From the NCBI GenBank assembly GCA_014529385.2, contig CM043944.1:92787476-92851475 (forward strand): DNA of 64,000 nt, given 5' to 3'. This document shows, in pieces, positions 23,813 through 34,979 of the stretch; the stretch's first letter is position 1; each line of letters starts with the position of its first letter. The translations under genes and the position numbers were made by a program. Below the pieces are notes generated by a model. That model saw only the letters and a program-made list of their open reading frames with translations, searched no databases and was not told where the DNA came from. This stretch comes from Adiantum capillus-veneris (taxonomy: Eukaryota > Streptophyta > Polypodiopsida > Polypodiales > Pteridaceae).

Positions 23813-24823
23813 GTGAATAAAGTACCATCCCAATGGAAAGCCAATCCTAAAATGATAGACACTAAAACTCTTTACAAGCTGATGTCATCCCCTATCCGTT
23901 GTACACTAGCTCTTTCAGAGTTAATGCAAATCAGACCATATCTTTGGGATGAGGTCGGGAAAAATCTGAAAAAAATAGGGTTGGTAATTTCATCACCCAA
24001 TGCTTCTCCAAACACACTGAAGACACAACCCTCGAAACAAACTAAACATGATCCAGTACCATTAAACAAGGTAGGGGATTATTGTGAAGGTGTAGAAGAA
24101 AATACTACCCTGTCGGTGGAGTATAAAGAGGTCAAGTCGATAGCATTATTGGATAGTGGGGCTGGAATAGCCATAGCTACCAAAGAAATGTGGGAAAATT
24201 GGGGAAAACCTGCTCTCGAAAAGACTAGAATGAAACTCCAATTGGCAGATGGGTATCTGGAAAGACCCATTGGCATCTTGGAGCAGGTTGTGGTAACCTC
24301 TTACGGAATTGCATATAAAAACACTTTTGCTATTATGAATTGATGAGAGCAACAATTTTGATATCATACTGGGCAGACCATTCATACATCAGCTCAAAAT
24401 GGTGCAAGAATGGGATTACGACTATATCTATCTAAGGAACAAGGATGCACTACGAAAATTAGTGTCGCAGATCATAGCTATAGAGATATAGAACGAACCC
24501 TAGGAGAAGACTTGAACTCCACAATTGACCAAGAGGGGGGAATACTGGCATGGCTACATAACAAAGCTTACCAGTGGACAGGAGAAACTTTCGAAGGTGT
24601 AAGTTTAAAGAATAAATATTGCATTCTTGATAGGACTGCACAAGACGAGGCATATATACCAGAACCTTTTCCAGAAGAGATGTTTGAACTTTTTGGATGG
24701 CAACAAATACTAGCCACTCTTGATGTTTGTGTAAACGAGGTGACCCTCACCAAATGCTATGATGAGGAAGGATATGATATCATTCCATTCAACATGTTGG
24801 GTGTTAGCCTAAATCCAAAGTGA
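23813..24823 (+). pseudogene. Gypsy element A aspartic protease
   Basis: The protease active site LLDSGAGIAIATKEMW (near 24,148-24,195) is followed by MKLQLADGYLERPIG and VVVTSYGIAYKNTF. After a stop and frame change comes FDIILGRPFIHQL (24,357-24,395), the C-terminal retropepsin motif. Upstream, residues 9-45 of the ORF (KMIDTKTLYKLMSSPIRC, then LSELMQIRPYLW) are a conserved pre-protease block, repeated in element B at 30.1 kb. Downstream is a ~140-codon extension ending EPFPEEMFELFGW...LDVCVNE that also recurs in B. Confidence 0.85.
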
Positions 24824-25270
24824 GAGTGGGAAGTCCCTGACAAGGAGGGGTTGCCGAGTGCCGACACATAGTAGATAAAATCTTAGTAAGAGACCTTGAC
24901 CAAATGGACGAAGAAGATTTCCAGAACTCGATTGATAAGCTATTAGAGGATAACGCAAATGACGAGTGTCTAGTAGCTCAAGTCAGAACATCAAACGGAA
25001 GGATCGATGGGTAATCTACTATGATTTCCCAAACCAAAATCCTTGAAGACAACTTAGATATTGAGATAAACGCAAAAACAACCAAAACAAGCACAACGAG
25101 GACTCGGTACCTCTGTTAACTCAAAAAACATAGTACTGAAGGTTAGTGGAAGCAACGGATTGCCTCAAAGATGGGATATCAAAGAGATACAGGAAACCTA
25201 ACTCGACCAAAACAAAATCGAAAAAGGCAAACACACAAAAACAAAAAAAGAGAGCAATTCCGAGAAATCA

Positions 25271-26860
25271 ATGAAGTTGTCCAAAATGGAGCGCAAAATC
25301 AAATACAATGAACTGAAACGAGCCTTGAAGAAAGTTTGGACAACAAAAATGGAAACTGACAAGGAATCAAATGATGATAAATTCAATGCATCTTCCCACT
25401 ATAAGAAGTATACCATTCAGGATATGAAAATCGTGGTGCAGAAATCCAAACGAGATCCCAAAGAACCAGGAACTTCATATGATGGGCCTAAAAAAACCAA
25501 ATGCATCAACTTAGCAGAACCAGGCAAGGAGCCTAAACTGGCATACATCACCACGGATCTTATTGATGAAGAAGAGCAACTTCTAGTCAATACGCTTAGT
25601 CGATACAAAGATGTCTTTGCATGTTCATACAAAGATCTAAAGGGGATAGATCCTGAGATCTATCAACACATGATACCCCTTAAGAGTGATTCCAGGCCAT
25701 GCAGACAACGTCCTTACACGTACAATGAGACATTTGCCATGAAAATTAAGGAAGAGATAGACAAACTAAAGGATGTCGAGTTTATCTATGAGATTGAACA
25801 CTGATTCGGTGTCCCCTATTGTGGTGGTACCCAAAAAGAATGGCAAACTACGTGTCTGTGTAAACTTCAAACAGGTAAATGCAACCACCATCAGGGATAA
25901 CTATACACTACCAATAACGGATCATGTTATTGAGAGGGTAGGAGGGAAAGAGGCCTATAGTTTTCTGGATGGGTTCTCAGGCTACAACCAATTGACGATT
26001 AAAGCAGAAGATTAGCATAAGACAACTTTTGCAACAGAGTGGGTTGTATTGCCTACAAGGTAATGCCTTTCGACCTGACCAATGCCCATACTACATTTCA
26101 AAGACTAATGAGCCACGCATTCAAAGAATATCTCAGACAATTTTTGGAGATTTACATAGATGATCTTTGTGTTTATTCTCATCAAATAAATGACCACATC
26201 ACTCAACTAGGGAAAGTCTTTGAAAAGTGCAGAACCTATCATATTTGCTTGAACTCGAAAAAATGCATCTTCATGGTAAGACAAGGTAAAATTTTGGGCC
26301 ACATTGTGTCCAAAAACGGAATTCCGATTGATAAATAGAAGGTACAAATAATGGTTGCACTACCAAGACCAACGAAGATGAGAGAAGTGCAAGTGTTTAT
26401 GGGACATTGCGGGTACTACAAGTGTTTCATATATATGTATGTTGTAATAGCTAAGCCATTGTGTGTACACCCTCATTGCTAAGTTCAAATGGATGGAGGA
26501 ATGCGAGCAGGCTTTCCAAAAATTGAAGCAGCATTAATTTCTCCTCCAATTTTGCAAGTCCCCCGACTAGAGCAAAAATTTTCATGTTCATGTGGATGCA
26601 TCATCCTATGCCATTGTGTGCATATTAGCCCAGCTAGGAGACAAGATAATGGATTTTCCCATTTGCCACTCTAGTTGGCAGCTAAACAACGTAGAGAAAA
26701 TTATACCACTATGGAAAGAGAAGGTCTGGGGATGATATATGCTGTCAAAAAATTTAGACACTACCTTCTAGGAAACAAATTTGTTTTCTTCATGGATCAC
26801 CAAGCACTGCTATATATAGTAAACAAACCTTGCAACACTGGAAGAATTGTTCTTTGATTT
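25271..26860 (+). pseudogene. Gypsy element A reverse transcriptase and RNase H
   Basis: The RT fingers start with GIDPEIYQHMIPLKSDSRPC (25,650), then SPIVVVPKKNGKLRVCVNFK after a frame change at about 25,800. Motif A is SFLDGFSGYNQ (25,955) with its Asp. MPFDLTNAHTTFQRLM is motif B, and the catalytic motif C is YIDDL (26,156). RNase H is recognisable at AAKQRRENYTTMEREGLGMI and RHYLLGNKFVFFMDHQAL (26,675-26,800). At least three frameshifts or stops interrupt it. Domain order protease-RT-RNase H-integrase marks it as Ty3/gypsy. Confidence 0.88.
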
Positions 26861-28689
26861 ATTGGGGACCACACACACACGAGCAGATCATCTTTCACGA
26901 TTGTTTCATGGGGAAGCACCTGAGTGTGTCGATGAGGATCTTCGCAATTCGTATTTGTTTAACATCAAAATGGTACCGAGATGGAGCAAACAGGTCATTC
27001 CTCTACACAAACAAGTCATTCCTGCTAAAAGATAATTTACTAGCTAGGAGACAACCATCAATTATACATCCAACACAAAATCTCCAGCTTTTAGCAAGAC
27101 GACTGTACAAACATGGTAAGGATGGGATATTCAGACTATGTGTACAGCCCGAAGAATCCACCTACCTCAAGCAGGCTCATATACAAAATACGGGATTTTA
27201 CAATGGAGAAACACAGACAGCCAACGGCTAAAGAGATTGGGAGTCTACTGGCTAAACATGGAACACAAGTGTCCATACATATGTGAAATCATGCGATACT
27301 TGTACAAAACAACCCCCAGTGGAACATGCCACACTATTTTGAGTAGTACAAACACCCAAATGAAGTACACACATAGTTGAGTACTTAAAAACCAAGACCT
27401 TCCCAAAGGAATGGGGCAAAGCAAGAATGATTGTAGAAGAAGAGGTGAAACACTATCTTCTCATTGCCAACCAACTGTATAGGGGCTGTATAGGCGGGGA
27501 AAGGACAAACAACTACGGCTATGTGCTACAAAAAGCTAATATTACATTATCTTAGATCAAGCACACTCAGAACAGCCAGGGGGACATTTCTCTGTTGCTG
27601 ATAAAATGGAAAATCTCGTGCTACACTCAGGAATATGGTGGCCAACCCTATTTATGGATAATTTCAAACGATGTGATGAATGTCAACGCATAAAACCACC
27701 CCTACGGAGAGATGAAATGCCACTGAGGTCAATGATGGGGGTACGTGCTTTTGCCAAATGAGGCATTGACTTCATTGGTCCCATCATACCTCCAGGATAT
27801 AGGACACATGCACAATACATCATAGTAGCAATAGAATACATAACAAAATGGGCAAAAGCAAAGGCGACCCAAAAAAACAATGCAAGAACTACAGTTCAAT
27901 TCCTTTTTGAACACATCTTACGAGATACGGACTACCTATCGAAATAGTGAGTGATAGGGGAACACACTTTTTAAACGACGTCATTGAAAGCTTCCTTGAG
28001 GAATTCATGGTAGTTCATCGCAAATCGGCACCCTATCATCCGCAAGATAATGGGCAGATAGAAAGTACCAACAAAATCTTATGCACAATACTCACCAAAA
28101 TAGTCAATAGCTCAAGAAATGATTGGGATCAAAAGCTACACACAGCCTTATGGGCTTACAAAGTAGCTTTTAAAACTTCCATCGGCACGACTCCCTTTCA
28201 CCTATTATTTGGGATTAATGCGATCCTACCATTAGAATTCCTCATCAAAACCCTAAGAGTGGAAACACAATTAGGATGGACGGGCCATGAGCTTTCGGAG
28301 AGACTAGACACCCTAGAACAATTAGATGAAACCCGACTTAGAGCGATCGTTGGAATATATGCTCAAAAAAACAAATGAAGGCTTTTCATGATCAACATGT
28401 GATGGGCAAGGAGTTCCAAAAAGGGGATTATGTTTTAATGTATACCCTCAAACAACACTCCAAAAAACTCAAAAAGCAAGGGATGGGGCCTTTTGTAATA
28501 CATGATATATCACAAAGTGGTGCCATCAAGCTTGCAACATTAGCAGATGAGGAGATGCCTAATTGGACGAGTGGCTGCATATTAAAGAAATATCTTCTTC
28601 CGCCGCTGACACCAGAAGAACTCGCAACACTACATGCAACAGCTCAGTGTAGCAGTCAAGCACAAGACATTCGGGAACAGGCACAGTAG
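26861..28689 (+). pseudogene. Gypsy element A integrase with two zinc-binding modules
   Basis: After the RNase H linker (TRADHLSRLFHGEAPE) there are two consecutive H2C2-type modules. The first (27,100-27,330) reads RLYKHGKDGIFRLCVQPEE, QAHIQNTGFYNGE, GVYWLNMEHK and CDTCTK, with Phe-Tyr where the second His is expected. The second (27,450-27,690) reads QLYR, RLCA, QAHSEQPGGHF, SGIWWPTLF and CDECQR, with H-H-C-C complete. The catalytic core follows: GIDFIGPIIPPGYRTHAQYI (27,766), VSDRGTHF (27,948) and YHPQDNGQIESTN (28,034, catalytic Glu). The GPY/F tail KLKKQGMGPFVIHDIS is at 28,470. Stops and shifts are present. Confidence 0.82.
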
Positions 28690-28829
28690 GAAGCCAAAAT
28701 CAGAATATTAAAGCGCAAGGAGCAAGCAAAATTTCAGAGAAAAACACAACAAAATGATGCTCTCCATATTGATCCGATAGCATCCATACAAACGGCAGCT
28801 ACATGGTTAGGAGGAAGATATCTACGCAT

Positions 28830-29130
28830 TAAGTTATGACTTGGAGATAGCAAAACCGAGCAAAGCACTAGTGGACACCGGGGCCAGAGCTAATGTAGTT
28901 AACTACTCTCCACTTTCAAAAAAATCATGCGGGATCCTCTAATGCCAAACACTATGGGGTTCAAAGTAGCAAACAAAGGCACCCATCACCATTGACAGAA
29001 CAGTTTATCCGCATTAGTTTCATGTGGTCGACGATCGGCATCTTAACGAAGCAGTTATTCTGGGAGTACCGTGGATGCACACTTATCAAGCCATGCCAAA
29101 CTGACAGGCCAATACCTTACTGCTCAAACA
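28830..29130 (+). pseudogene. Second retropepsin-like domain after the integrase
   Basis: The reading frames give SKALVDTGARANVVNYSPLS (28,865-28,925), the retropepsin D-T-G-A site with its usual hydrophobic flank. About 140 bp later comes EAVILGVPWMHTYQAMPNW (29,050), the C-terminal 'hhLGxPWh' motif. It is separate from the pol protease at 24.15 kb and lies about 150 bp after the integrase stop. Function is unknown. Possible explanations are an additional element ORF, or a fragment left by recombination with another element. Element B has a similar diverged domain at 31.5 kb in the same relative order. Confidence 0.6.
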
Positions 29131-29796
29131 AGAGGGCCAACCTTTTGCCACGCCCTTCGTACAAACAGACCATGTATGGGAACTTCTACCATTGCCACAT
29201 GCACCAACTCAGTGATGTTCCACAACAGTGGTGGTCAATAAAATATGAGTTCTAAAATCCATCATGCAAACCAATTCAAAGCAATTTTGGATACCAAAAC
29301 GACAAACCAATACAAGTCAGTCTACATTGCCAACACCAAAATCAGACCTTGCCAAATTTCCTACGGCTTTTGTTAGACAAACTAGACCAATGGAATACCA
29401 CCCTTGAAAAACCAACATAGTCAAGTGGGTATGGAAACTGAAACAAACTCATGCACATGAGGCCTCTTCTCAAAAATCCACAAGCAAGCAATATTCGTGG
29501 CAACCAAAACATAAACCCCAAGAAAAACAAACAGTAGCATCACAACTTTTGCAGGTCAACGTAAAACACAGGGTGCGTATTCTACAATTACTACTATTCG
29601 GACCACGTAGCTTCAATGTGACCTCGCCATCAACAGCCACTGAACATATTGTTCAGCACCTCTCTCTTGCACAGCATTCTGTTTCCCCATGCATATCCTC
29701 CATAAGCATCATAGAGCCACACTCTACGGCTATGCATAGACACCTGCTTTGTTCTCACGCACTCTACCACATGTTCATCTGGGATGACTCACTATA
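29131..29796. other. 3' non-coding region of gypsy element A
   Basis: No domain recognised. Several short ORFs lie here without family features. It leads to a purine-rich tract at 29,796. Confidence 0.5.
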
Positions 29797-29830
29797 GGAA
29801 GGGGCGAAGAATGCGGTAGGATTATCATCA
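29796..29830 (+). other. Possible polypurine tract and 3' LTR start of element A
   Basis: aggaaggggcgaagaa then TGCGGTAGGATTATC at 29,812 parallels the tract and LTR start of element B (aggaaggggggag then TGTTTGGAGG at 34,044). Similarity beyond the first ~30 bases is lost, so any LTR here is cut short within about 200 bp by the start of element B homology at 30,010. Confidence 0.4.
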
Positions 29831-30009
29831 GTGTATATATCATTATTATCAACTTATTTCTTTTCTTTTTCTTTCCTTTTGTCTTCTTTAAAACAAGTTT
29901 TTCAAAGCCTCATAGACTCTTAGCCGGCATAATCATAAGCCATACCGTCACCATCTAATACCATGAAAGTGCGACTTTCCAATCTGCACCCATAACTAAA
30001 GGTCAATAC

Positions 30010-31276
30010 AGGGCATGAAGTCTATCAAGGAGACATTCAATCTCTAAATGGAGATGCAAGGACGGAAGTTTCAATTGAAAGAAAACCAGAGTCCTTGAAG
30101 ACCTTACCCTCATACATAGGAGAACATGAGGCAGACTCAGAGACTAGAGTGGTGCCATCTCAGAGGAAAGCCATATCCAAGATGATGGATACAAAGAGTA
30201 TGCAAGAGTTGATGTCAGCTCCAATACAGTGCACCATTACTCTATCTGAACTGCTTAAGATTAGACCACATGTATGGGTTGAAGTAGGCAACAATTTGGG
30301 GAAGATGGGATTAAAGATACCTCTTCAAGATCTACCCTCAAATGAACAATCAAACAAAACTTAACAAGAAAGTGCAAACGCTAAACCTGTGCCAATAAAC
30401 AAGGTGGGGGAATATTGTGAAGGAGAATAAGGAAACACCACCTTACCTGTGGAATACAAAGGAGTTAAAACATTGTCTATACTTGATTGTGGGGCTGGAG
30501 TAGCCATAGCCACAAAAGACATTTGGGAAAAATGGGATAGACCAACGCTTAGGAAAACTAGAATGAAGCTACAACTTGCAGATGGATACACGAAAAAACC
30601 TCTGGGTATCCTAGAGAAAATTATTGTGACTTCTTGTGGAATTGAATATGAATATACATTTGCAATAGTAGATTTTGGAAAAGGGAACAATTTTGATATC
30701 ATTTTAGGAAGACCTTTCATGCGTCAGCTTAAGATGGTTCAAGATTGGGGCTATGACTATATCTACTTGAGACATAAAAAGATCACCACAAAAATAAGCA
30801 TAAAAGAACATAGCTATAGAGATGTGAGTAGAACTCCTTTAGAAGAAATTGACTCTACTATAGTCAATGGGAAAGAGATACCTGCGTGGCTACAAACCAA
30901 ACAAGAACTTTGGATGTGTGGTGCCTCAAAGTGTGGAAGCTCAATGAAGGAGGATTGCATCCTAGAAAGATCAATGGACGATGAAGCTTACATACCGGAA
31001 CCCTTTCCAGAGCAATTATTTGAGCCATTTGGATGGACTCAAATATTGGCAACCTTGGATGTGTGTGTAAATGAGCTAACTCCAACCAAGTTTTGTGATG
31101 AAGAAGCCTACGGCCTAGTTTCATGTTTTATGTTGAAAGTGCTGAGAAATGCTAATGAGATTTGTGAGAATGAAAATAGAGAGAAAAATAGCTATGTCAT
31201 GGAGGATGCTACACAAACACAAACTAGGAGAGCAATACAACCATGTGGAGATGTCATCATTGACATACTTGAATAG
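30010..31276 (+). pseudogene. Gypsy element B protease ORF
   Basis: This parallels 23.69-24.82 kb of element A from the shared gcatgaagtcta / ggagatgcaag block onward. Segment 30,095-30,364 has KMMDTKSMQELMSAPIQC and LSELLKIRPHVW. After a TAA and a TAA, 30,449-31,276 is open for 275 codons. It has LSILDCGAGVAIATKDIW (active-site triad DCG instead of DSG), MKLQLADGYTKKPLG, NFDIILGRPFMRQL and a C-terminal EPFPEQLFEPFGW...LDVCVNEL. The long intact frame suggests younger decay than element A. The Ser-to-Cys change is at the position that is Ser or Thr in active retropepsins. Confidence 0.75.
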
Positions 31277-31321
31277 TCAACAACATCTACTCCAAAGAAA
31301 CTAACTTCAAATGATGCAAAG

Positions 31322-31819
31322 TTGAAAGTACAGGAAGAATCAGATGTGCAAAGCTCCACATCAACAGATGTTCTACAAACTCAAGATCAAAGGAAGAATG
31401 AGGAAGAAGCCAAAGATGAAAAATATCCCACATTGATCAAATTCAATTTATGCGAACAAACAGGGCTCAAGGTTACATGTTCGGCCGCAATTGATCTTTA
31501 TGCTACTAAGAATATAATGTCATATGGCACTTGGATAATGATGGGAAAGCCGACAATTAAAGAAGTGGAGGAAAGGGTATACACCAGTGCCAAAACACCA
31601 ATCCCAAGTTTTGGCATAGCGGAGGAAATACTCAAGTTGAGTCATGGGGATTTCAAAGACAACTTCAACATAGTTGACTCACATCACATCAAAGAAAGTC
31701 TAGTCCTAACAAAGAGTTGGAAGAATATCTTCTTCGGGCAACAACAAAAAGCATCAACAACAATAACAAAGACGGTCCAAGAGACATCGACAAAAAAGAC
31801 ACAACCATCTACAGCATAA
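31322..31819 (+). CDS. Element B ORF, diverged protease-like
   Basis: A 165-codon frame. After an acidic Gln/Glu-rich start, residues 35-70 read YPTLIKFNLCEQTGLKVTC, then AAIDLYATKNIMSY where a retropepsin would have 'ALIDTGATxNhhS'. Residues 95-140 (PSFGIAEEILKLSHGDFKDN, then ESLVLTKSW) fit the second half of the fold, ending where 'hhLGxPW' is expected. The catalytic Gly is replaced, so it should be inactive. It is the likely counterpart of the post-integrase domain at 28.85 kb. Assignment is by pattern only. Confidence 0.4.
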   Translation: MKVQEESDVQSSTSTDVLQTQDQRKNEEEAKDEKYPTLIKFNLCEQTGLKVTCSAAIDLYATKNIMSYGTWIMMGKPTIKEVEERVYTSAKTPIPSFGIAEEILKLSHGDFKDNFNIVDSHHIKESLVLTKSWKNIFFGQQQKASTTITKTVQETSTKKTQPSTA

Positions 31820-32026
31820 AAAGCTAAGGCCAAACTAAACATTAAAGAAGATCATCCTCGCAAGTCAGTTTTACCTTTGACAAGTCCACATCAAAGCTCA
31901 AGCAAAGCCTCTATGTCAAGAACAAAAGCTTCAACAATGCAATGGATCCCTAAACAAAAGGTTTTGCAACCTAAATCTCCATAGCAGCAAAGTCTCCAAA
32001 AGAAGCAAAGAAATGTCAAGCAGGTT

Positions 32027-32905
32027 TTGGTATCCAAGGAACACATTAAAGTCAAAGATCCAATTTGGATACACTCTCAAGAACAATCTCAACAACAAAA
32101 GGTGACAGGGTGGGTGGCCTCAAATGATGTTTGGGCCAAAAAGCCCAAGGTAACGGCATGGAACTTCTCATCCTTACAAAGAAACCCCACAAAGAACAAG
32201 CCCAGCATTCAACGCAAGACAACCAACTCAACTAGGAGAAAGAAGAAGCAAAAGAAAAGAGCTTCAAAGAAGCAAACAATACAACAAATATGGGTACCAA
32301 AGTCAGAGATTTATCAAGCTAACCAACAAGGCCAAATGAAGACAAAGAATAGAATGGTTCCCGTCAAGCTACTTGAAGCACAAGGATTCTATGAAGGTAA
32401 CACCCAAATATGGTTACCCAAAGTAGTTGCTCAACCTAGAGCCACTAAGACCAACCAAGTAGAAAAGGACACCACACAAAGACAATCAACAACAACAAAG
32501 AGACAATGGAGACTAAGCACAACCAAGGGAGAAACAACCTCAAAATGGATCCCTCATCTTCTACTACAAAATCAAGGCTTTTACAATGGTAATAGCCAAG
32601 TATGGATGCAAAAGCCTAGTGTCCATCAAGTCAAGGGAGCAACTCATGAAGCAAGAACAAAGTGGGTCCCAAAACCACTGTTGAAAACTCAGGCTCCTCA
32701 CAAAGAAGAAAAAGTAATGGTACAACAATGCGGCCTCCTTACGGAACATCCCATGCAACAAAAGAAGCTAGAGGAGTCAAAGTATGCCAACTTACTTGAA
32801 AAGATGGTGGCATCCAAAGACCAAAGCAATGATAGAGGCCTTAATCTCAAGAAATTATGGCATTGGGTTTCAGGCCATGAACAGGTAAGTCCAAGTCACC
32901 ATTAA
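32027..32905 (+). CDS. Element B repetitive Lys/Gln/Thr-rich ORF
   Basis: A 292-codon frame of unknown function. It is very basic (KKKQKKRASKKQ near residue 80) and built from a recurring motif: W-(V/I/L)-P-K or similar, then LL-x-x-QGFY-x-GN-(T/S)-Q-(I/V)-W. Clear copies are LLEAQGFYEGNTQIWLPK and LLQNQGFYNGNSQVWMQK, with partial ones at QIWVPKSEIYQAN and TKWVPKPLLKTQA. A similar WIPK occurs upstream at 31,941. It lies between the protease-like ORF and the polypurine tracts, the place where some plant gypsy elements carry an extra 3' ORF. No domain recognised. Confidence 0.45.
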   Translation: MVSKEHIKVKDPIWIHSQEQSQQQKVTGWVASNDVWAKKPKVTAWNFSSLQRNPTKNKPSIQRKTTNSTRRKKKQKKRASKKQTIQQIWVPKSEIYQANQQGQMKTKNRMVPVKLLEAQGFYEGNTQIWLPKVVAQPRATKTNQVEKDTTQRQSTTTKRQWRLSTTKGETTSKWIPHLLLQNQGFYNGNSQVWMQKPSVHQVKGATHEARTKWVPKPLLKTQAPHKEEKVMVQQCGLLTEHPMQQKKLEESKYANLLEKMVASKDQSNDRGLNLKKLWHWVSGHEQVSPSHH

Positions 32906-33960
32906 AAATACATGGCATAAAAGTCAAGAGTCGGGCAGCTGAGCCACTAAATGAGCAAGGCATTAGTTCCAAAGCTTCAAGTAATATTCTCTGTGATCTA
33001 AGAGTCTTAGCTATTGCAGGTACTGCTCAAGGTGGAGAAGTTGAGCATATTTATGTTGTGTCGCTCATACTGGTATAGGAGAGCATAAGAGTCCAAGTCT
33101 ATGTATTTTAAGTTTGGTAAAGTGAAGAAGAGAGTCCAAAAGACACTCACGCACTATGCATAGTGAGTAATGAGTGGAGAAGCTTCAACATCAAAAACCC
33201 TTCTTGGAAATGGGGAAGCTATTGAGATGTCCTTGGATATCACATGTGCTACATTTGTTCCTTGAAGCACCCAACAACTCATTTTTCACACTGCATGATT
33301 TTCTTGAAAGAACTCTTGTGTGCATATAGAGTGTCCCATAATTGGCACTTGCATTACGCACTCTTACTTTATTTCTCCCAAGCACTCACCTTGCATGAAT
33401 AGGTACTCAACTTCCAAGTGTTCAACCCCAATAAGAGCGTATACCAAAGGCATTTTTTCCCACTGGGTTTTTCCCTTTGGTCATTCAGGTTCTAGACCCT
33501 AATTTAGAAACACCCATCACTATTCTATTGTATATATTCCTTCCATCAAATGAAACCAATAAAGAATTTGTTACATGATCTTCAAAGAGATAAAGTGGGG
33601 CCACATTGTTCTCAACTACGCTTCGACAAGAGCAGCTCTTATCTTCAAAGATACCAACAAAGCTCTATTGACAAAGTGGCAAAGAAAATCAAATTGGAGA
33701 TGCCAGTGCACACACGTCAAAGTCTCAAACATTTTGAGATACAAGCTCCAATAAAAAGTCAACTGCACCAGGAGGAAAAGTATCCAAAGAAGTAGGTATC
33801 ATCGACCAACTGCACAAATGGAAAGGTAAAGCAGGATGTGCAACAACATGCACAAATGCCTCGTCCACAACATCCAAATCACAAAGAACACATGTTCATC
33901 AATCAAAGGCAAATGGTCACCCCATTTGAACAAGCAAAACATGCCAGATATAACTCAATC
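32906..33960. other. Element B 3' region without recognised gene
   Basis: Short ORFs only (for example 33,550-33,795, basic, no domain). It lies between the repetitive ORF and the polypurine tracts. Confidence 0.5.
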
Positions 33961-34043
33961 AAGGAAGGGGGGAGTCTCATCAACAAGAAGACCAGACTAC
34001 AAATGGTCGTGTCAAGGGACGACACAAGCTAGGAAGGGGGGAG
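33961..34043 (+). other. Duplicated polypurine tract of element B
   Basis: aaggaaggggggag at 33,961-33,974 and aggaaggggggag at 34,031-34,043. Only the second abuts the LTR start. Plus-strand DNA priming of the element would use such a tract. Confidence 0.75.
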
Positions 34044-34979
34044 TGTTTGGAGGTGATAACAACATACAAGTGCCCACCTAGCCAAGGCGCCCATTGGGTC
34101 AGCCGGCCAAAGTTTTGATGTGGTCACATTATTTTTCCGATGTTTAATACATCAAACCCTGTAAAAACCTAATGACAATCGTCTATGTCAGGTCTAAGTC
34201 AAAGATGTAAATTTTTCCAATGATGAATGTAACGGTCCATGAGAAGTTAGTCTCCGGCCACTTTAGAGAGCCCTAGGTGTATAATACACTAAGGTTAGTG
34301 TGAAAAGGGGATTATTTTTGAAGATAAGGGACTATTGCTGTACGCACAGGGAGCGACCTCTTGGCTCCAACTTGTAATCATCGCTATTGTGGCTACGGTA
34401 ATCCAAATTCAGTTTTGTTTATTGCATTGTGCTCTTCTTACTCTACTCTTTCATTCAAGTGTAAGCATTCAAGATTCGGTGTAGGTATCAAACGCAACCA
34501 TTGTGGCCTTAAATCGTTGTTTTGAGTGTTTATATGCATATTTTATGTTGTTTTGACCCTAGGAGAGGCTTTAGGGACCCAAAAATGACCCTTTAGGATC
34601 ATCCGTTTACTGTTTTTGCGTACTTTGAGACGAACGATCGCGATCCCTGTACCCATCCAGAATGGTGTGACAGTGATAGGATATGCTCTTGATAGTCCCC
34701 TATAGCTTCCCTTCAAGTTTGGTGCGAATCCGATATGATTTGCATGGTAAGCAGGCCTGATGACTGTAGAGCTGTGTAGAAGGTCATAGGCAGATTACTT
34801 GGCTTTAGTGCGTTTGATTTGCTTGTAGAGTTAGTAGTTTCATATTTTCAAGTTCACTTCATTAGGATTGACACCCTAGTGAGTTTCCATGCCTCATCCG
34901 AGTCGCTTCCCTGGTATTGATATTTATGTTGATTCTTGAAGGCTATGCTATGGACGTCTGTCGTGGTGACCCGCAAACA
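34044..34979 (+). mobile_element. 3' LTR of gypsy element B
   Basis: It starts TGTTTGGAGG after the polypurine tract and ends ...ccgcaaaCA at 34,979, 936 bp. No primer site follows, as expected for a 3' LTR. It aligns in blocks with the element A LTR at 10,250-11,265, including a variant of the palindromic core (gatcgcgatccctgtaccc, about 34,636). Confidence 0.75.

Noticed and set aside
34756-34790. CTGATGA at 34,756 as a second hammerhead
   Set aside because: No GAAA core segment and no pairing stems around it.
10250-34979. One single giant gypsy element from the 10-kb LTR to the 35-kb LTR
   Set aside because: The protease block occurs twice (24 kb and 30.4 kb), a polypurine-like tract lies at 29.8 kb, and the two LTRs are too diverged. 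Two related elements explain it better, though one very old element is not fully excluded.
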